DNA of 64,000 nucleotides from JAPLSN01 sp964482955. GTDB lineage: Bacteria; Spirochaetota; Spirochaetia; Treponematales; UBA12059. Below, in pieces: positions 42,069 through 51,273 of the stretch. The stretch is from the NCBI GenBank assembly GCA_964482955.1, contig CAYZZW010000012.1:1-64000 (forward strand). Reading direction: 5' to 3'. Position numbers and translations under genes: made by a program. Every line of letters starts with the position of its first letter. Position 1 is the first letter of the stretch. The notes under the pieces are model-generated. The model saw only the letters and a list, made by a program, of their open reading frames with translations, was not told where the DNA came from and made no database searches.

Positions 42069-44171
42069 GTGGCGGAGCAGCAGATCTTTCCTGAGTGGAG
42101 AAGCTTCCTCGGCGTCGGCGACGGCGGGGCGGCGATCCAGTACGTCGCGAAGCGGTCGGGAGAGGTCGAACGCTACGACCGGACGCGCATCGAAGCCGCC
42201 ATCGGCAAGGCGTTCGAGGCCGTCCGCGCGGAGGGGGAGGCGCCGGTCGGGCAGGACCGCGTCGTCAAGCTGGTTGACGAGGTGGAAGCCCGGCTGGCGA
42301 AGCTCCAGTCGGCGCGGCACCGCAACTCCATACCCGCCATCGAGGAGATCCAGGATCTCGTCGAGAACGTCCTCATCGAGGAGCGCGAAAGCCGCGTGGC
42401 CAAGGCGTACATCCTGTACCGCGCCCGCCGCGAGTCGGTCCGCGACGCCAAGCGGCTCATGCTGGACATCGACGCCACCATGGAAGGCTACCTCGCGCAG
42501 GCCGACTGGCGCGTGAAGGAAAACGCCAACGTCAACTATTCGCTCGGCGGCCTCATCCTCCACAACTCGGGCTCCATCACCGCCAACTACTGGCTCAAGA
42601 ACATCTACCCGGAAGAGATCGCGGAGGCGCACCGCAACGCGGACTTCCACCTCCACGACCTGTCCATGTTCTCCGGCTACTGCGCCGGCTGGTCGCTCCG
42701 CGCGCTCATCGCCGAAGGCCTGGGGGGCGTGGCCGACAAGATCAGCTCGAAGCCCGCGAAGCACCTGTCCACGCTCATCCAGCAGATGGTGAACTTCCTC
42801 GGCGTGCTCCAGAACGAGTGGGCCGGGGCGCAGGCGCTCTCGTCCTTCGACACGTACCTTGCGCCCTTCGTCAAGATCGACTCGCTGCCCGAGGAAGAGG
42901 TGAGGCAGTGCCTCCAGAGCTTCCTCTTCGGCGTCAATACGCCCAGCCGCTGGGGCAGCCAGGCGCCGTTCACGAACATCACGCTCGACTGGACCTGCCC
43001 CGCCGACCTCCGCGACCGCCCCGCGGTGGTGGGCGGCGTCGAGCAGTCCTTCACCTACGGCGACTGCCGCCTGGAGATGGACCTCATCAACAAGGTGTTC
43101 ATCGAGCTCATGCTCGCGGGCGATTCGGAAGGCCGCGGCTTCCAGTACCCGATCCCGACCTACAACGTCACGCCGGACTTCGACTGGAGCTCGCCCAACG
43201 CGCGGCTCCTCTTCGAGATGACGGCCAAGTACGGCACGCCCTATTTCCAGAACTTCGTGAACTCGGACCTGAACCCCGGCGACGTCCGCTCGATGTGCTG
43301 CCGCCTGCAGCTCGACAAGCGCGAGCTCCGCAAGCGCGGCGGCGGGCTCTTCGGCTCCGACGAGCTCACGGGCTCGGTAGGCGTCGTCACGATCAACATG
43401 CCGCGCATCGGCTACCTGGCCAAGGACCGCACGGAGTTCTGGCGCCGGCTGGACCGCCTCATGGACCTGGCCGCGAAGAGCCTCGTCATCAAGCGGAAGG
43501 TGTGCGGCCGCCTCCTCGACGCGGGGCTGTTCCCCTACACGAAGCGCTACCTCCGCACCTTCGACAACCACTTCTCCACGATCGGCCTCGTCGGGCTCCA
43601 CGAGTGCGCGCTCAACTTCGTCGGGAAGGGCATCGACACCCCGGAAGGCCGCGACTTCGCGCTCGAGGTGCTCGATCACATGCGCGCCCGGCTCCAGGAA
43701 TACCAGGAGCGGACGGGCGACCTCTACAACCTCGAGGCTACGCCCGCGGAAAGCACCTCGTACCGCCTGGCCAAGCACGACAAGACCCGGTACCCGGACA
43801 TCCGCGCCTCGGGCGGGGACGATCCCTTCTACACGAATTCGTCGCAGCTGCCCGCGGGGCACACCGACGACCTGTTCGACGCGCTCGATCACCAGGAAGG
43901 CTTGCAGGCCAAGTACACCGGCGGCACGGTCTTCCACATTTTCCTTGGCGAGGCCATCGAGGACTGGCGCACCGTGCGCGACCTCGTGAAGGTCGTCGCG
44001 CACAAGTACCGCATCCCGTACTTCACGGTGTCGCCCACCTTCTCGGTGTGCCCGGTCCACGGCTACCTGTCCGGCCAGCATTTCGAATGCCCGAAGTGCA
44101 AGGCGGAAAAGGAAGCGCGCATCCGGGACGAGATCGCGACGCTCGAGCGGGAACTCGCCAAGGCCGACTGA
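42069..44171 (+). CDS. nrdD: anaerobic ribonucleotide reductase large chain lacking the glycyl-radical segment
   Basis: 700 residues from a GTG start with GGGAGGGG upstream. An N-terminal ATP-cone (about 20-110) precedes the 10-stranded barrel; the active-site finger loop has MCC at Cys410-Cys411, and the C-terminal zinc site is CPVH (Cys661) with CPKC (Cys674, Cys677). A normal NrdD then continues about 30-40 residues to the loop RxxGY that holds the glycyl radical. Here the chain stops 23 residues after CPKC in a charged helix (EKEARIRDEIATLERELA). The missing part is encoded by the next gene. The rest of the barrel looks intact and functional. Confidence 0.93.
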   Translation: MAEQQIFPEWRSFLGVGDGGAAIQYVAKRSGEVERYDRTRIEAAIGKAFEAVRAEGEAPVGQDRVVKLVDEVEARLAKLQSARHRNSIPAIEEIQDLVENVLIEERESRVAKAYILYRARRESVRDAKRLMLDIDATMEGYLAQADWRVKENANVNYSLGGLILHNSGSITANYWLKNIYPEEIAEAHRNADFHLHDLSMFSGYCAGWSLRALIAEGLGGVADKISSKPAKHLSTLIQQMVNFLGVLQNEWAGAQALSSFDTYLAPFVKIDSLPEEEVRQCLQSFLFGVNTPSRWGSQAPFTNITLDWTCPADLRDRPAVVGGVEQSFTYGDCRLEMDLINKVFIELMLAGDSEGRGFQYPIPTYNVTPDFDWSSPNARLLFEMTAKYGTPYFQNFVNSDLNPGDVRSMCCRLQLDKRELRKRGGGLFGSDELTGSVGVVTINMPRIGYLAKDRTEFWRRLDRLMDLAAKSLVIKRKVCGRLLDAGLFPYTKRYLRTFDNHFSTIGLVGLHECALNFVGKGIDTPEGRDFALEVLDHMRARLQEYQERTGDLYNLEATPAESTSYRLAKHDKTRYPDIRASGGDDPFYTNSSQLPAGHTDDLFDALDHQEGLQAKYTGGTVFHIFLGEAIEDWRTVRDLVKVVAHKYRIPYFTVSPTFSVCPVHGYLSGQHFECPKCKAEKEARIRDEIATLERELAKAD

Positions 44172-44212
44172 ACGTGCCGACCTATTTCATCACGGGAACT
44201 GGAGGGGACCGA

Positions 44213-44848
44213 ATGGAACGGACCGCGATCGAATCGAAACTGTCGAAGCTCAAAAGCGAACTCGCCGATGTGCGCGGCACCAAGACGGAAGTCTACAGCC
44301 GCATCGTCGGCTACTACCGCTCGGTGAAGAACTGGAACGCGGGCAAGCGCGCCGAATACGGCACGAGGCGCATGTACTCCATCCCTTCCGCTGTAAACAG
44401 CGGGTCCGCCGAAGGCGGCGTCCAAACCGAGCGCGCGCGCCCGGCATCGGCTCCTGCCCTGACGCACAAAAGCGCCGAAACGCGCCCCGCGGCCCTGTTC
44501 GATACGCTGGCCGCCCCCAAGGGCAAACCGAACGACTACATGCTCTTCGTTCGCTCGTCCTGCCCGAACTGCCCCCCGGTGAAGAGCTTCCTCGCCCAAA
44601 GCGGCCTGCCCGGGCACATCGTCGACGTGGACACCGAGGACGGGCTGTCGCTCGCCCGGACGCACAATGTGCTGGCGTCCCCGACGGCGCTCGTCCGCTC
44701 CCACGATGGCAGCGAAGTCTACCGCGCGTATACGGTCACCGAACTGCGCGCTTTCCTCGCGCCGGTAGGCGCGGCGCCAGTAGGCGCGGCGCCGGTAGGC
44801 GCGTCGCCCGTAAGCGCGGCGCCCGCAGGCCAGACCGTCAGCGTCTAG
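44213..44848 (+). CDS. glycyl-radical domain of NrdD fused to a thioredoxin-like domain
   Basis: 211 residues, own ribosome site GGAGGGG at 44201-44207 and ATG at 44213, in a different frame from nrdD. Residues 1-22 are a charged helix. Residues 25-55 match the glycyl-radical loop of NrdD: TEVYSRIVGYYRSVKNWN, with Gly33 as the radical residue and a Lys/Arg-rich GKRAEYGTRRMY end. After a 45-residue Ala/Ser/Thr linker, residues 107-185 form a glutaredoxin/thioredoxin fold with the redox pair Cys117-Pro-Asn-Cys120 and the cis-Pro loop SPTAL. A tail of AAPVG-type pentapeptides follows. I propose this chain docks with the 700-residue chain to make the active reductase, with the redoxin domain providing electrons, as NrdH does for the NrdH-dependent class. 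Located between nrdD and the activase gene. Confidence 0.88.
   Translation: MERTAIESKLSKLKSELADVRGTKTEVYSRIVGYYRSVKNWNAGKRAEYGTRRMYSIPSAVNSGSAEGGVQTERARPASAPALTHKSAETRPAALFDTLAAPKGKPNDYMLFVRSSCPNCPPVKSFLAQSGLPGHIVDVDTEDGLSLARTHNVLASPTALVRSHDGSEVYRAYTVTELRAFLAPVGAAPVGAAPVGASPVSAAPAGQTVSV
44759..44833 (+). repeat. 15-bp in-frame tandem repeat, five units
   Basis: Units start at 44759, 44774, 44789, 44804 and 44819 (GCGCCGGTAGGCGCG and variants), encoding APVGA pentapeptides at the C-terminus of the glycyl-radical/redoxin protein. Each junction contains GGCGC-GGCGCC, a short palindrome. Confidence 0.9.
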
Positions 44849-44853
44849 ACGCC

Positions 44854-45543
44854 GTGCTCCGGAAGGTCGCGCTCCAGAAAACCAGTCTGCTCGACTTTCC
44901 GGGGCGGATCGCCGCGGTCGCCTTCACCCCCGGCTGCGGTTTCCGCTGTCCGTATTGCCACAATCCGGAGCTCGCGCTGGCGCACGAGGACGAGAGTTTC
45001 ATAACCGTCGACGATTTGTACGCGTTTCTCGAACGCAGGAACGGCGTCCTGTCGGGGCTCGTACTCTCGGGCGGCGAACCGCTCCTGCACGATGATTTGC
45101 ATGAGCTGGCGGACGGCGCCCGCGCGCGCGGCTACGCGATCAAGCTGGACACGAACGGCTTCTTCCCGGACCGTATCCCGAAGGTGAAACCCGATTATCT
45201 CGCGCTCGACATCAAAACCTCTCCGAAGACGTACGCCCGCGTCGCGCCGGGCATTCCCGAAGCGGGCGCGCGCGCGTTCGAATCGCTCAAGGTGGCGCGT
45301 TCGCTCGGCGTGCCGTACGAAGTCCGCATCACCTGCGCGCCCGGCATCGTGGGGCGCGCCGAGATGGAAGAGATCGCCGCGGAGCTTCGGGACGACGACA
45401 ATGTCGTGCTCCAGAACTTCCGGCCGCTCAAGACGCTCGACCCGTCCTGGATGTCGGTGACGCCATACCCGCCCGCCGAGATGGCGGCCCTACTCGACAT
45501 CGCCAAACGCGCCGCCCCGCGCGCCCGCGTCCGCCCTTCCTGA
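44854..45543 (+). CDS. nrdG: NrdG, radical SAM activase of anaerobic ribonucleotide reductase
   Basis: 229 residues from a GTG start at 44854, 5 bp after the preceding stop. The cluster motif CGFRCPYC has cysteines at 28, 32 and 35, followed by LVLSGGEPLLHDD and KLDTNGFFPD. This is the activase type (CxxxCxxC) that makes the glycyl radical on NrdD; here the acceptor glycine would be on the separate small protein. Last gene of the class III reductase operon. Confidence 0.93.
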   Translation: MLRKVALQKTSLLDFPGRIAAVAFTPGCGFRCPYCHNPELALAHEDESFITVDDLYAFLERRNGVLSGLVLSGGEPLLHDDLHELADGARARGYAIKLDTNGFFPDRIPKVKPDYLALDIKTSPKTYARVAPGIPEAGARAFESLKVARSLGVPYEVRITCAPGIVGRAEMEEIAAELRDDDNVVLQNFRPLKTLDPSWMSVTPYPPAEMAALLDIAKRAAPRARVRPS

Positions 45544-45606
45544 GGCGGCCGTCGCCCCCGTCCGATCCGCTTGCGTCCGCGTCGGGCGGACGGGTAGTAT
45601 CGATCC

Positions 45607-48600
45607 ATGCGTTCCCTTCCGGACAGCTTCCATCCGCTCCTCCGCGCGTGGTTCGAACGCGAATACGGCCAGCCGACCCGCGTCCAGTCCGAAACCTGGG
45701 AACGCGTCGCGCGAGGCGAGCACGTCCTCGCGGTGGCTCCGACCGGCTCGGGCAAGACGCTCGCCGCCTTCCTCGATGCGCTGTCCGGCTTCGCGACCGG
45801 GCGCCTCGATCCTCGCCGGCTGTCGGTGCTGTACGTCTCGCCGCTCAAGGCCCTCAACGAGGATATCCGCGAGAACCTGACGCGCCCGCTCCGCTCCCTC
45901 GCTACCCTGTTCGCCGCGCGCGGCGAAGCGTTCCCCGACGTGACCGTGGCGACGCGCTCGGGCGATACGCCGCAGGCCGAGCGACGCCGCATGGTGACGC
46001 GCCCACCGTCGATCCTCGCCACGACGCCCGAAAGCCTTTCGCTCCTCTTGAACGCCCCGAAGTCGCGCGAGGTGCTTTCCGGCGTGCGGCTCGTCATCGT
46101 CGACGAGGCGCACGCGCTCCTCGAGTCGAAGCGCGGAAGCTTCCTTTCACTCGCCCTCGAGCGGCTCGCGCTCCTCGCGGGGGAGTTCCAGCGCGTCTCG
46201 CTGTCCGCGACGGTGGAACCTCCTTCGCTCGCGGCCTCCTTCGTCGCCGGGTTCGCCCCCGGACCCGGGGGACCAGCGCCGCGGACCGTCGCCGTGGTCG
46301 TGCCGGCGGCCGAAAAACGGCTCGAGCTCTCGGTGCGCTGGCCGCGCGTGGAAGCGGACGACGAGGAGCGCTCTCGGTTCGCGGCCATCGCCGGGCGGAC
46401 GAAGGAGCATCTCGAGCGGAGCGACACGGTCCTCGTGTTCACGGAGACGCGCCGCACGGCCGAGCGCGTGGCGCGCCTCGTGAACGACGCCTGCGGCGAG
46501 GGTGCCGCCTGCGCGCACCACGGCTCGCTGTCGAAGGAAACGCGGCGCTCCGTGGAGACGCGCCTCAAGGAGGGGCGGCTCCGCTGCGTGGTCGCCACCG
46601 CCTCGCTCGAGCTCGGCATCGACATCGGGAGCGTCGGCGAAGTGCTGCTCGTCGGCACGCCGCCCACGGCGTCGCGCGCGCTCCAGCGCATCGGGCGTTC
46701 CGGCCACGCGGTGGGCAAGCCGAGCCGCGCCACGGTCTATCCCCTGCACGAACTCGACCTCCTCCGGGCGGCGGCGCTGTCCGACGCGCTCCTCCCGCCC
46801 GGTTCGGGCGGCGTCGTCGCGCCCGCCCTGGACGCCGCGCGCTGCCCCGACAACCCGCTCGACGTCCTGTCGCAATCCCTCGTCGCCATGTGCGCCTGCG
46901 ACCGGTGGAAGCCGGACGATCTGTACGATTTCGTACGGCGCGCCTGGCCCTTCCGCGGGCTGCCGCGCGAACTCTTCGACTCGGTCGTCGCGTCGCTCCG
47001 CGAACGGGGGTCGGGGGCGGAGGCGGGCAAGGCCCGGCCGAAGCTCGTGTACGACGCCGGACGCGACGAGCTCGCCGCGTCGGACGGCATGCTCGCGCTC
47101 GTGTATTCCTCCGGCGGCGCCATTCCGGATCGCGGGACCTTCGAGCTCCGCGTGCGCGGGAGCCGCGCGCGCATCGGGGAGCTCGACGAGGAATTCGTGT
47201 GGGAACGCCGAGTGGGCGACTCCTTCGTCTTCGGGACGCGCTCGTGGCGGATCGTCGAGATCGCCGACGACGCGGTCGAGGTGGAGCCGCTCGCGCGCGC
47301 CACCGAGTTCATGCCGTTCTGGAAGGCCGACCCCGGTTCGGTCGGCGGGACGCTCGCGCTTCGCGAACGCGGGCTTCTCGACGCGTTCGCGCGATCGGAG
47401 AGCCCGGACGCCTTCGCTTCCTTCCTCGAGCGCGACAGGCATTTCGAAGCGGAGGCGGCCGCGGCCCTGGCGCGCTTCCTCGGCCGGCAGGCTGCCGTCC
47501 AGCGCGACGCCGAAGGAAAGAAAATCCCGGTCGGCGCCGGCGCTTCGATCGCCGTGGAGATCGCCTCCGACACCGCGCACCCCGCGGGTGCGTCGCGTAC
47601 GGGCGACGCTGCGCGCCACCATGACGCGGTTTCAGTGATCGTCCACGCCTTCCGCGGCCGCGCCGTCCTCGAGCCCTTCGCGATCGCACTCGGCGAAAGC
47701 TTCGAGCGGGTCCTCGACCTGCCCGTCCGCGTCTCGTGCGACGACCGCGCCGTGCTGTTCGAGCTGCCCGCGTCGGCCTCGGTCGAAGACACGCTCAAAG
47801 CCGCGTTGGCCGATCTCGCGAAGCCGGGACGCTTCGAATCCGCGGTGCGCGGGGGCTTGCCGCGCTCGGGAGCCTTCGGCGCCGCGTTCCGCGAAAACGC
47901 CGAGCGCGCCCTGCTCCTTCCCAAGGGCGGCTTCCGGAAGCGTCGGCCCCTGTGGATCACGCGTCTCCGCGCCAAGCGCCTCTTCGCGCGGCTGTCCGCG
48001 AACCCGGACCATCCCGTGGTCGTCGAGACCTTCCGCACGTGCCTGAACGACGTGTTCGATCTCGACGGGGCGCGGTCGTTCGTCGACGATCTCGCCTCGG
48101 GCGCGGCGATCCTCCGCTTCTTCCGCTCGTCCGCGCCGACGGGCTTCGCGCGCGGGGTGCTGTGGCGCCAGACGAACGTGAAGCTCTACGAGGGCGACGG
48201 GCTCGGCGACGCCGCGCGCGCGTCCGCCACCGATCGGGCCATCGCGCTCGCGGGCGCCGACGCGCGCGCGCGCATCCGCGTCGGGCGGGAAACGTTCGAC
48301 GAAGCCCTGAGGCGCATCCGGCGGGAAGAGCCCGGCTGGGCTCCGACGGGCGACGCGGAACTCGCCGAGTGGGTGCGCGAGCGGATCGCGATCGACCGTC
48401 CGTCCTTCGACCGGCTCCGCGCTTGCCCGGGCGGCGAGGCCGCGGCCGGCGGCGACCTGCCGCCCGGACTCGTGGCGCTGCGCCTGCCCGGCGCCGCGGT
48501 CGACCTCGTCGCGCACCGCGAGTCGCTCGACGCGCTCGAAGCGGATCCGGCCGAACTGCTCGGCTCCTGGTTGCCGCGCGAGGGCGCCACGGACGGCCGC

Positions 48601-50061
48601 GCCATCGCCGCCCTGTTCGGATGGGGGCGCGACCGGATCGATGCGGCCCTCGCCGAACTCGAGGAGGCGGGACGCGTCGCGCGGGGAGCGTTCGTCGACG
48701 GGGACGACGACGTGAGCGACCGCGTATGCGACGCCGACGCCTACGCCTACATGCTCCGCCGCGGGAGGATCGCCGCGCGCCCCTCCGTGCTCGTGCGACC
48801 GCCCTCCATTATCGCGCCGCTCTTCGCGCGGCTCCACGGGATACGCGGCGCGTCCGATCCGTCCGCTTCGGACGGTGCGCGCCGCGTCGAGGCGTCCCTG
48901 CGCGCGCTCGAAGGCTGGGGGGCTCCCGCGCGTCTCTGGGAGACGGAACTTCTCCCGGTACGCGTTCCGGAGTATCGCCCCTCGGATCTCGACGCGGCGA
49001 TCTCCGGACGGACGTGGCTCTGGTACGGCGCGGGCAAGGAAACGATCGCGTTCTGCCGCGCCGAGCAGGCTGCCGCCTTTTTCCGCGACGCGGAGAGCGG
49101 CCCGCTCGCTGACTTCGACGAGGCGCTCGACTTCTGGGAAATCCGGGATCGCCTCGGCATCGACCTCTCGGACTGCGAGCGGGCGCTGTGGCGCGCCGTC
49201 TGGTCGGGGAGCGTCTCGTCCGATTCCTTCGAGTCGATACGGCGCGGCCTTCGCGAAGGCTTTTCGCCCCCGCGCGCCCGGGCGGCCGCCGACGCTCGCG
49301 AGCCCGAACCCGGCTTCGGGGGAGGCCGCCCGCTCCCGCGCGCGCTCGACTCGGCGAGGCGCGAAGCGCGGCGGGTCTACCCGCGCCGGCCGGATGGACG
49401 CGATCCGATGCCGGGGCGTTGGTACGGCCTCGAACTCGACCTGTCTGGTCTGGACGACGTCGACGAGGCGGAGCTCGCGGCCGAACGCGCCCGCGCGGCG
49501 CTCGCCCGTTACGGCATCGTCTGCCGCGCTACCCTCGCCCGCGAGGAAGGGCGCTGTTCCTGGAGCGAGGTCTATCCCGCGCTCCGCAGGCTGGAGCTGT
49601 CGGGCGAGGCGGTGACCGGCTATTTCGTGGAGGGTCTCGGCGGCCCGCAGTTCGCCCTGCCCGGGATCGACGAGCTCCTCGCGAAGGCCGACGAAGTCCG
49701 CGGCGTGTACGCGCTGTGCGCCGCCGACCCGGCGAGCGTCTGCGGGCTCGGGCTCCCGGACCCCCAAGAGGTCCTGCCCCAGCGGAGCGCCACCGCGCGG
49801 CTCGTCTATCGCGGCGCGGAACCGCTCGTCGTATCCCGCTCGTCGGGGCGCGAGCTCCGCTTTTTCGCGCCGCCGTCGGATCCGGATCTGCGGGAAGCCG
49901 CGCGGCGTCTGGCGGACCCGGTCCGTCGGGCGGTGGACCCGGCGTCGCGCGTCGTGGTGGAGACGATAGCCGGCGCCCGCGCGGCCGACTCGCCGTACGC
50001 CGCGGCGCTCGAGGCGGCGGGTTTCGAGCCCGACCGCGGCACCATGACGCTGTGGCGTTGA
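45607..50061 (+). CDS. lhr: Lhr, large superfamily 2 helicase
   Basis: 1484 residues, the long bacterial Lhr form. Walker A APTGSGKT (about 44-51), DEAH in VIVDEAHALLES (about 164), motif III LSATVEPP, and motifs V-VI ELGIDIGSVGEVLLVGTPP and QRIGRSGHAVG make the helicase core. Next come the Lhr winged-helix and beta-barrel core region, then the Lhr-specific C-terminal domain with DNA-glycosylase or uracil-binding-like relatives. Lhr acts in DNA repair. A signal for its start is the strong ATG at 45607 with AGTAT upstream; the next gene follows at 11 bp. Confidence 0.93.
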   Translation: MRSLPDSFHPLLRAWFEREYGQPTRVQSETWERVARGEHVLAVAPTGSGKTLAAFLDALSGFATGRLDPRRLSVLYVSPLKALNEDIRENLTRPLRSLATLFAARGEAFPDVTVATRSGDTPQAERRRMVTRPPSILATTPESLSLLLNAPKSREVLSGVRLVIVDEAHALLESKRGSFLSLALERLALLAGEFQRVSLSATVEPPSLAASFVAGFAPGPGGPAPRTVAVVVPAAEKRLELSVRWPRVEADDEERSRFAAIAGRTKEHLERSDTVLVFTETRRTAERVARLVNDACGEGAACAHHGSLSKETRRSVETRLKEGRLRCVVATASLELGIDIGSVGEVLLVGTPPTASRALQRIGRSGHAVGKPSRATVYPLHELDLLRAAALSDALLPPGSGGVVAPALDAARCPDNPLDVLSQSLVAMCACDRWKPDDLYDFVRRAWPFRGLPRELFDSVVASLRERGSGAEAGKARPKLVYDAGRDELAASDGMLALVYSSGGAIPDRGTFELRVRGSRARIGELDEEFVWERRVGDSFVFGTRSWRIVEIADDAVEVEPLARATEFMPFWKADPGSVGGTLALRERGLLDAFARSESPDAFASFLERDRHFEAEAAAALARFLGRQAAVQRDAEGKKIPVGAGASIAVEIASDTAHPAGASRTGDAARHHDAVSVIVHAFRGRAVLEPFAIALGESFERVLDLPVRVSCDDRAVLFELPASASVEDTLKAALADLAKPGRFESAVRGGLPRSGAFGAAFRENAERALLLPKGGFRKRRPLWITRLRAKRLFARLSANPDHPVVVETFRTCLNDVFDLDGARSFVDDLASGAAILRFFRSSAPTGFARGVLWRQTNVKLYEGDGLGDAARASATDRAIALAGADARARIRVGRETFDEALRRIRREEPGWAPTGDAELAEWVRERIAIDRPSFDRLRACPGGEAAAGGDLPPGLVALRLPGAAVDLVAHRESLDALEADPAELLGSWLPREGATDGRAIAALFGWGRDRIDAALAELEEAGRVARGAFVDGDDDVSDRVCDADAYAYMLRRGRIAARPSVLVRPPSIIAPLFARLHGIRGASDPSASDGARRVEASLRALEGWGAPARLWETELLPVRVPEYRPSDLDAAISGRTWLWYGAGKETIAFCRAEQAAAFFRDAESGPLADFDEALDFWEIRDRLGIDLSDCERALWRAVWSGSVSSDSFESIRRGLREGFSPPRARAAADAREPEPGFGGGRPLPRALDSARREARRVYPRRPDGRDPMPGRWYGLELDLSGLDDVDEAELAAERARAALARYGIVCRATLAREEGRCSWSEVYPALRRLELSGEAVTGYFVEGLGGPQFALPGIDELLAKADEVRGVYALCAADPASVCGLGLPDPQEVLPQRSATARLVYRGAEPLVVSRSSGRELRFFAPPSDPDLREAARRLADPVRRAVDPASRVVVETIAGARAADSPYAAALEAAGFEPDRGTMTLWR

Positions 50062-50072
50062 AAGGAACGACG

Positions 50073-51266
50073 ATGGACGATACGGAAGGTTTCCGCTTTT
50101 CCTCGAGGATCCGAGGCGGGGGATCGCGCAACGCGCTCGCGATCGCGCTCGCCGATCGGCGGGCGGCCGGCCTGCCCGTCCTCAACCTGGCCGAGTCGAA
50201 TCCCACGCGCGTCGGGCTCGGCCCGGACGGGGACGCGGCGCTCCGCGCCCTTTCGGATCCCGCGTCGCTCCGCTACGAACCCGACCCGAAAGGCCTCCTT
50301 CAGGCGCGGACGGCGATCTCGTCGTCGGGGGGCGGTCTCGTGCCGCCGGAGCGCCTGTTCCTGACGGCGAGCACGTCGGAAGCCTACGGCTGGCTCTTCA
50401 AGCTCCTCTGCGATCCGGGCGACGCCGTCCTCGTCCCGACCCCCGGGTATCCGCTTTTCGACTACCTGGCCGCCCTCGAATGCGTCGACGTCGCGCGCTA
50501 TCGCCTCGAATACGATCATCCCGGGGGATGGCGGATCGATCTCCATTCCGTGCGGGAGGCGCTCGACGCCCGGCCCGTGCGCGCCCTCGTCGTCATCCAC
50601 CCGAACAACCCGACCGGTTCCTATGTGCGCGACGCGGAACGGCGCGAGCTCGTCGCGCTGTGCGCGGAGCGCGGCGTCGCGATCGTGGCGGACGAAGTGT
50701 TCCGTTCCTTCGGCGTGGAAGACGAGCCGGCGCCGGGTTTCGCGGGCGAACGGGACTCGCTCACCTTCGCGCTCGACGGCTTTTCGAAATCCCTCGCGCT
50801 GCCGCAGATGAAGCTCGGCTGGATCGCGGTGTCCGGCCCGGAGCCGGCCGCAGCGGCCGCGTGCGAGCGGCTCGACATCGTCGCCGACAGCTACCTGTCC
50901 GCCGGCGCGCCCGCGATGAACGCGGCTCCGCGGCTTCTTGCGATGGGGGAGGGCGTGCGCGCCCGCGTCGCGGCCCGGACCCGCGCCAACATCGCCTCGG
51001 CCCGCGCGCTCCTCGAGGGAACGGATACGCCCTATCGCGTGCTCCGCTGCTCGGGCGGCTGGAGCGCCGTCATCGAAGTGCCGCGCGTGCGTTCCGACGA
51101 GGAGTTGGCGCTCGAACTCCTCGCGCGGGACGGCGTGTACCTCCATCCGGGGTTCCTGTACGATTTCGAACGCGACGGGCACCTCGTGGTGTCGCTCATC
51201 GTGCCCGAGGAGGATTTCGCCGCGGGCATCGCCGCCGTGCGCGGACGGCTTGATTCGCTGCTCTGA
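50073..51266 (+). CDS. class I/II pyridoxal phosphate aminotransferase
   Basis: 397 residues. The PLP landmarks are present: NPTGSYV (Asn), VADEVFRSFG (Asp-Glu), GFSKSLALPQMKLGW (Schiff-base Lys) and a C-terminal Arg region. Fold type I, similar to the alanine, aspartate and aromatic aminotransferases; substrate not predictable. 11 bp after lhr and convergent with the GGDEF gene, with 7 bp between the stops. Confidence 0.9.
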   Translation: MDDTEGFRFSSRIRGGGSRNALAIALADRRAAGLPVLNLAESNPTRVGLGPDGDAALRALSDPASLRYEPDPKGLLQARTAISSSGGGLVPPERLFLTASTSEAYGWLFKLLCDPGDAVLVPTPGYPLFDYLAALECVDVARYRLEYDHPGGWRIDLHSVREALDARPVRALVVIHPNNPTGSYVRDAERRELVALCAERGVAIVADEVFRSFGVEDEPAPGFAGERDSLTFALDGFSKSLALPQMKLGWIAVSGPEPAAAAACERLDIVADSYLSAGAPAMNAAPRLLAMGEGVRARVAARTRANIASARALLEGTDTPYRVLRCSGGWSAVIEVPRVRSDEELALELLARDGVYLHPGFLYDFERDGHLVVSLIVPEEDFAAGIAAVRGRLDSLL

Positions 51267-51273
51267 AAACCGG

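Noticed and set aside
42069..44848. NrdD split as sequencing frameshift
   Set aside because: The two frames do not join by one indel: a stop, a 41-bp spacer and a strong ribosome site lie between, and the second chain has an added redoxin domain with its own start helix.
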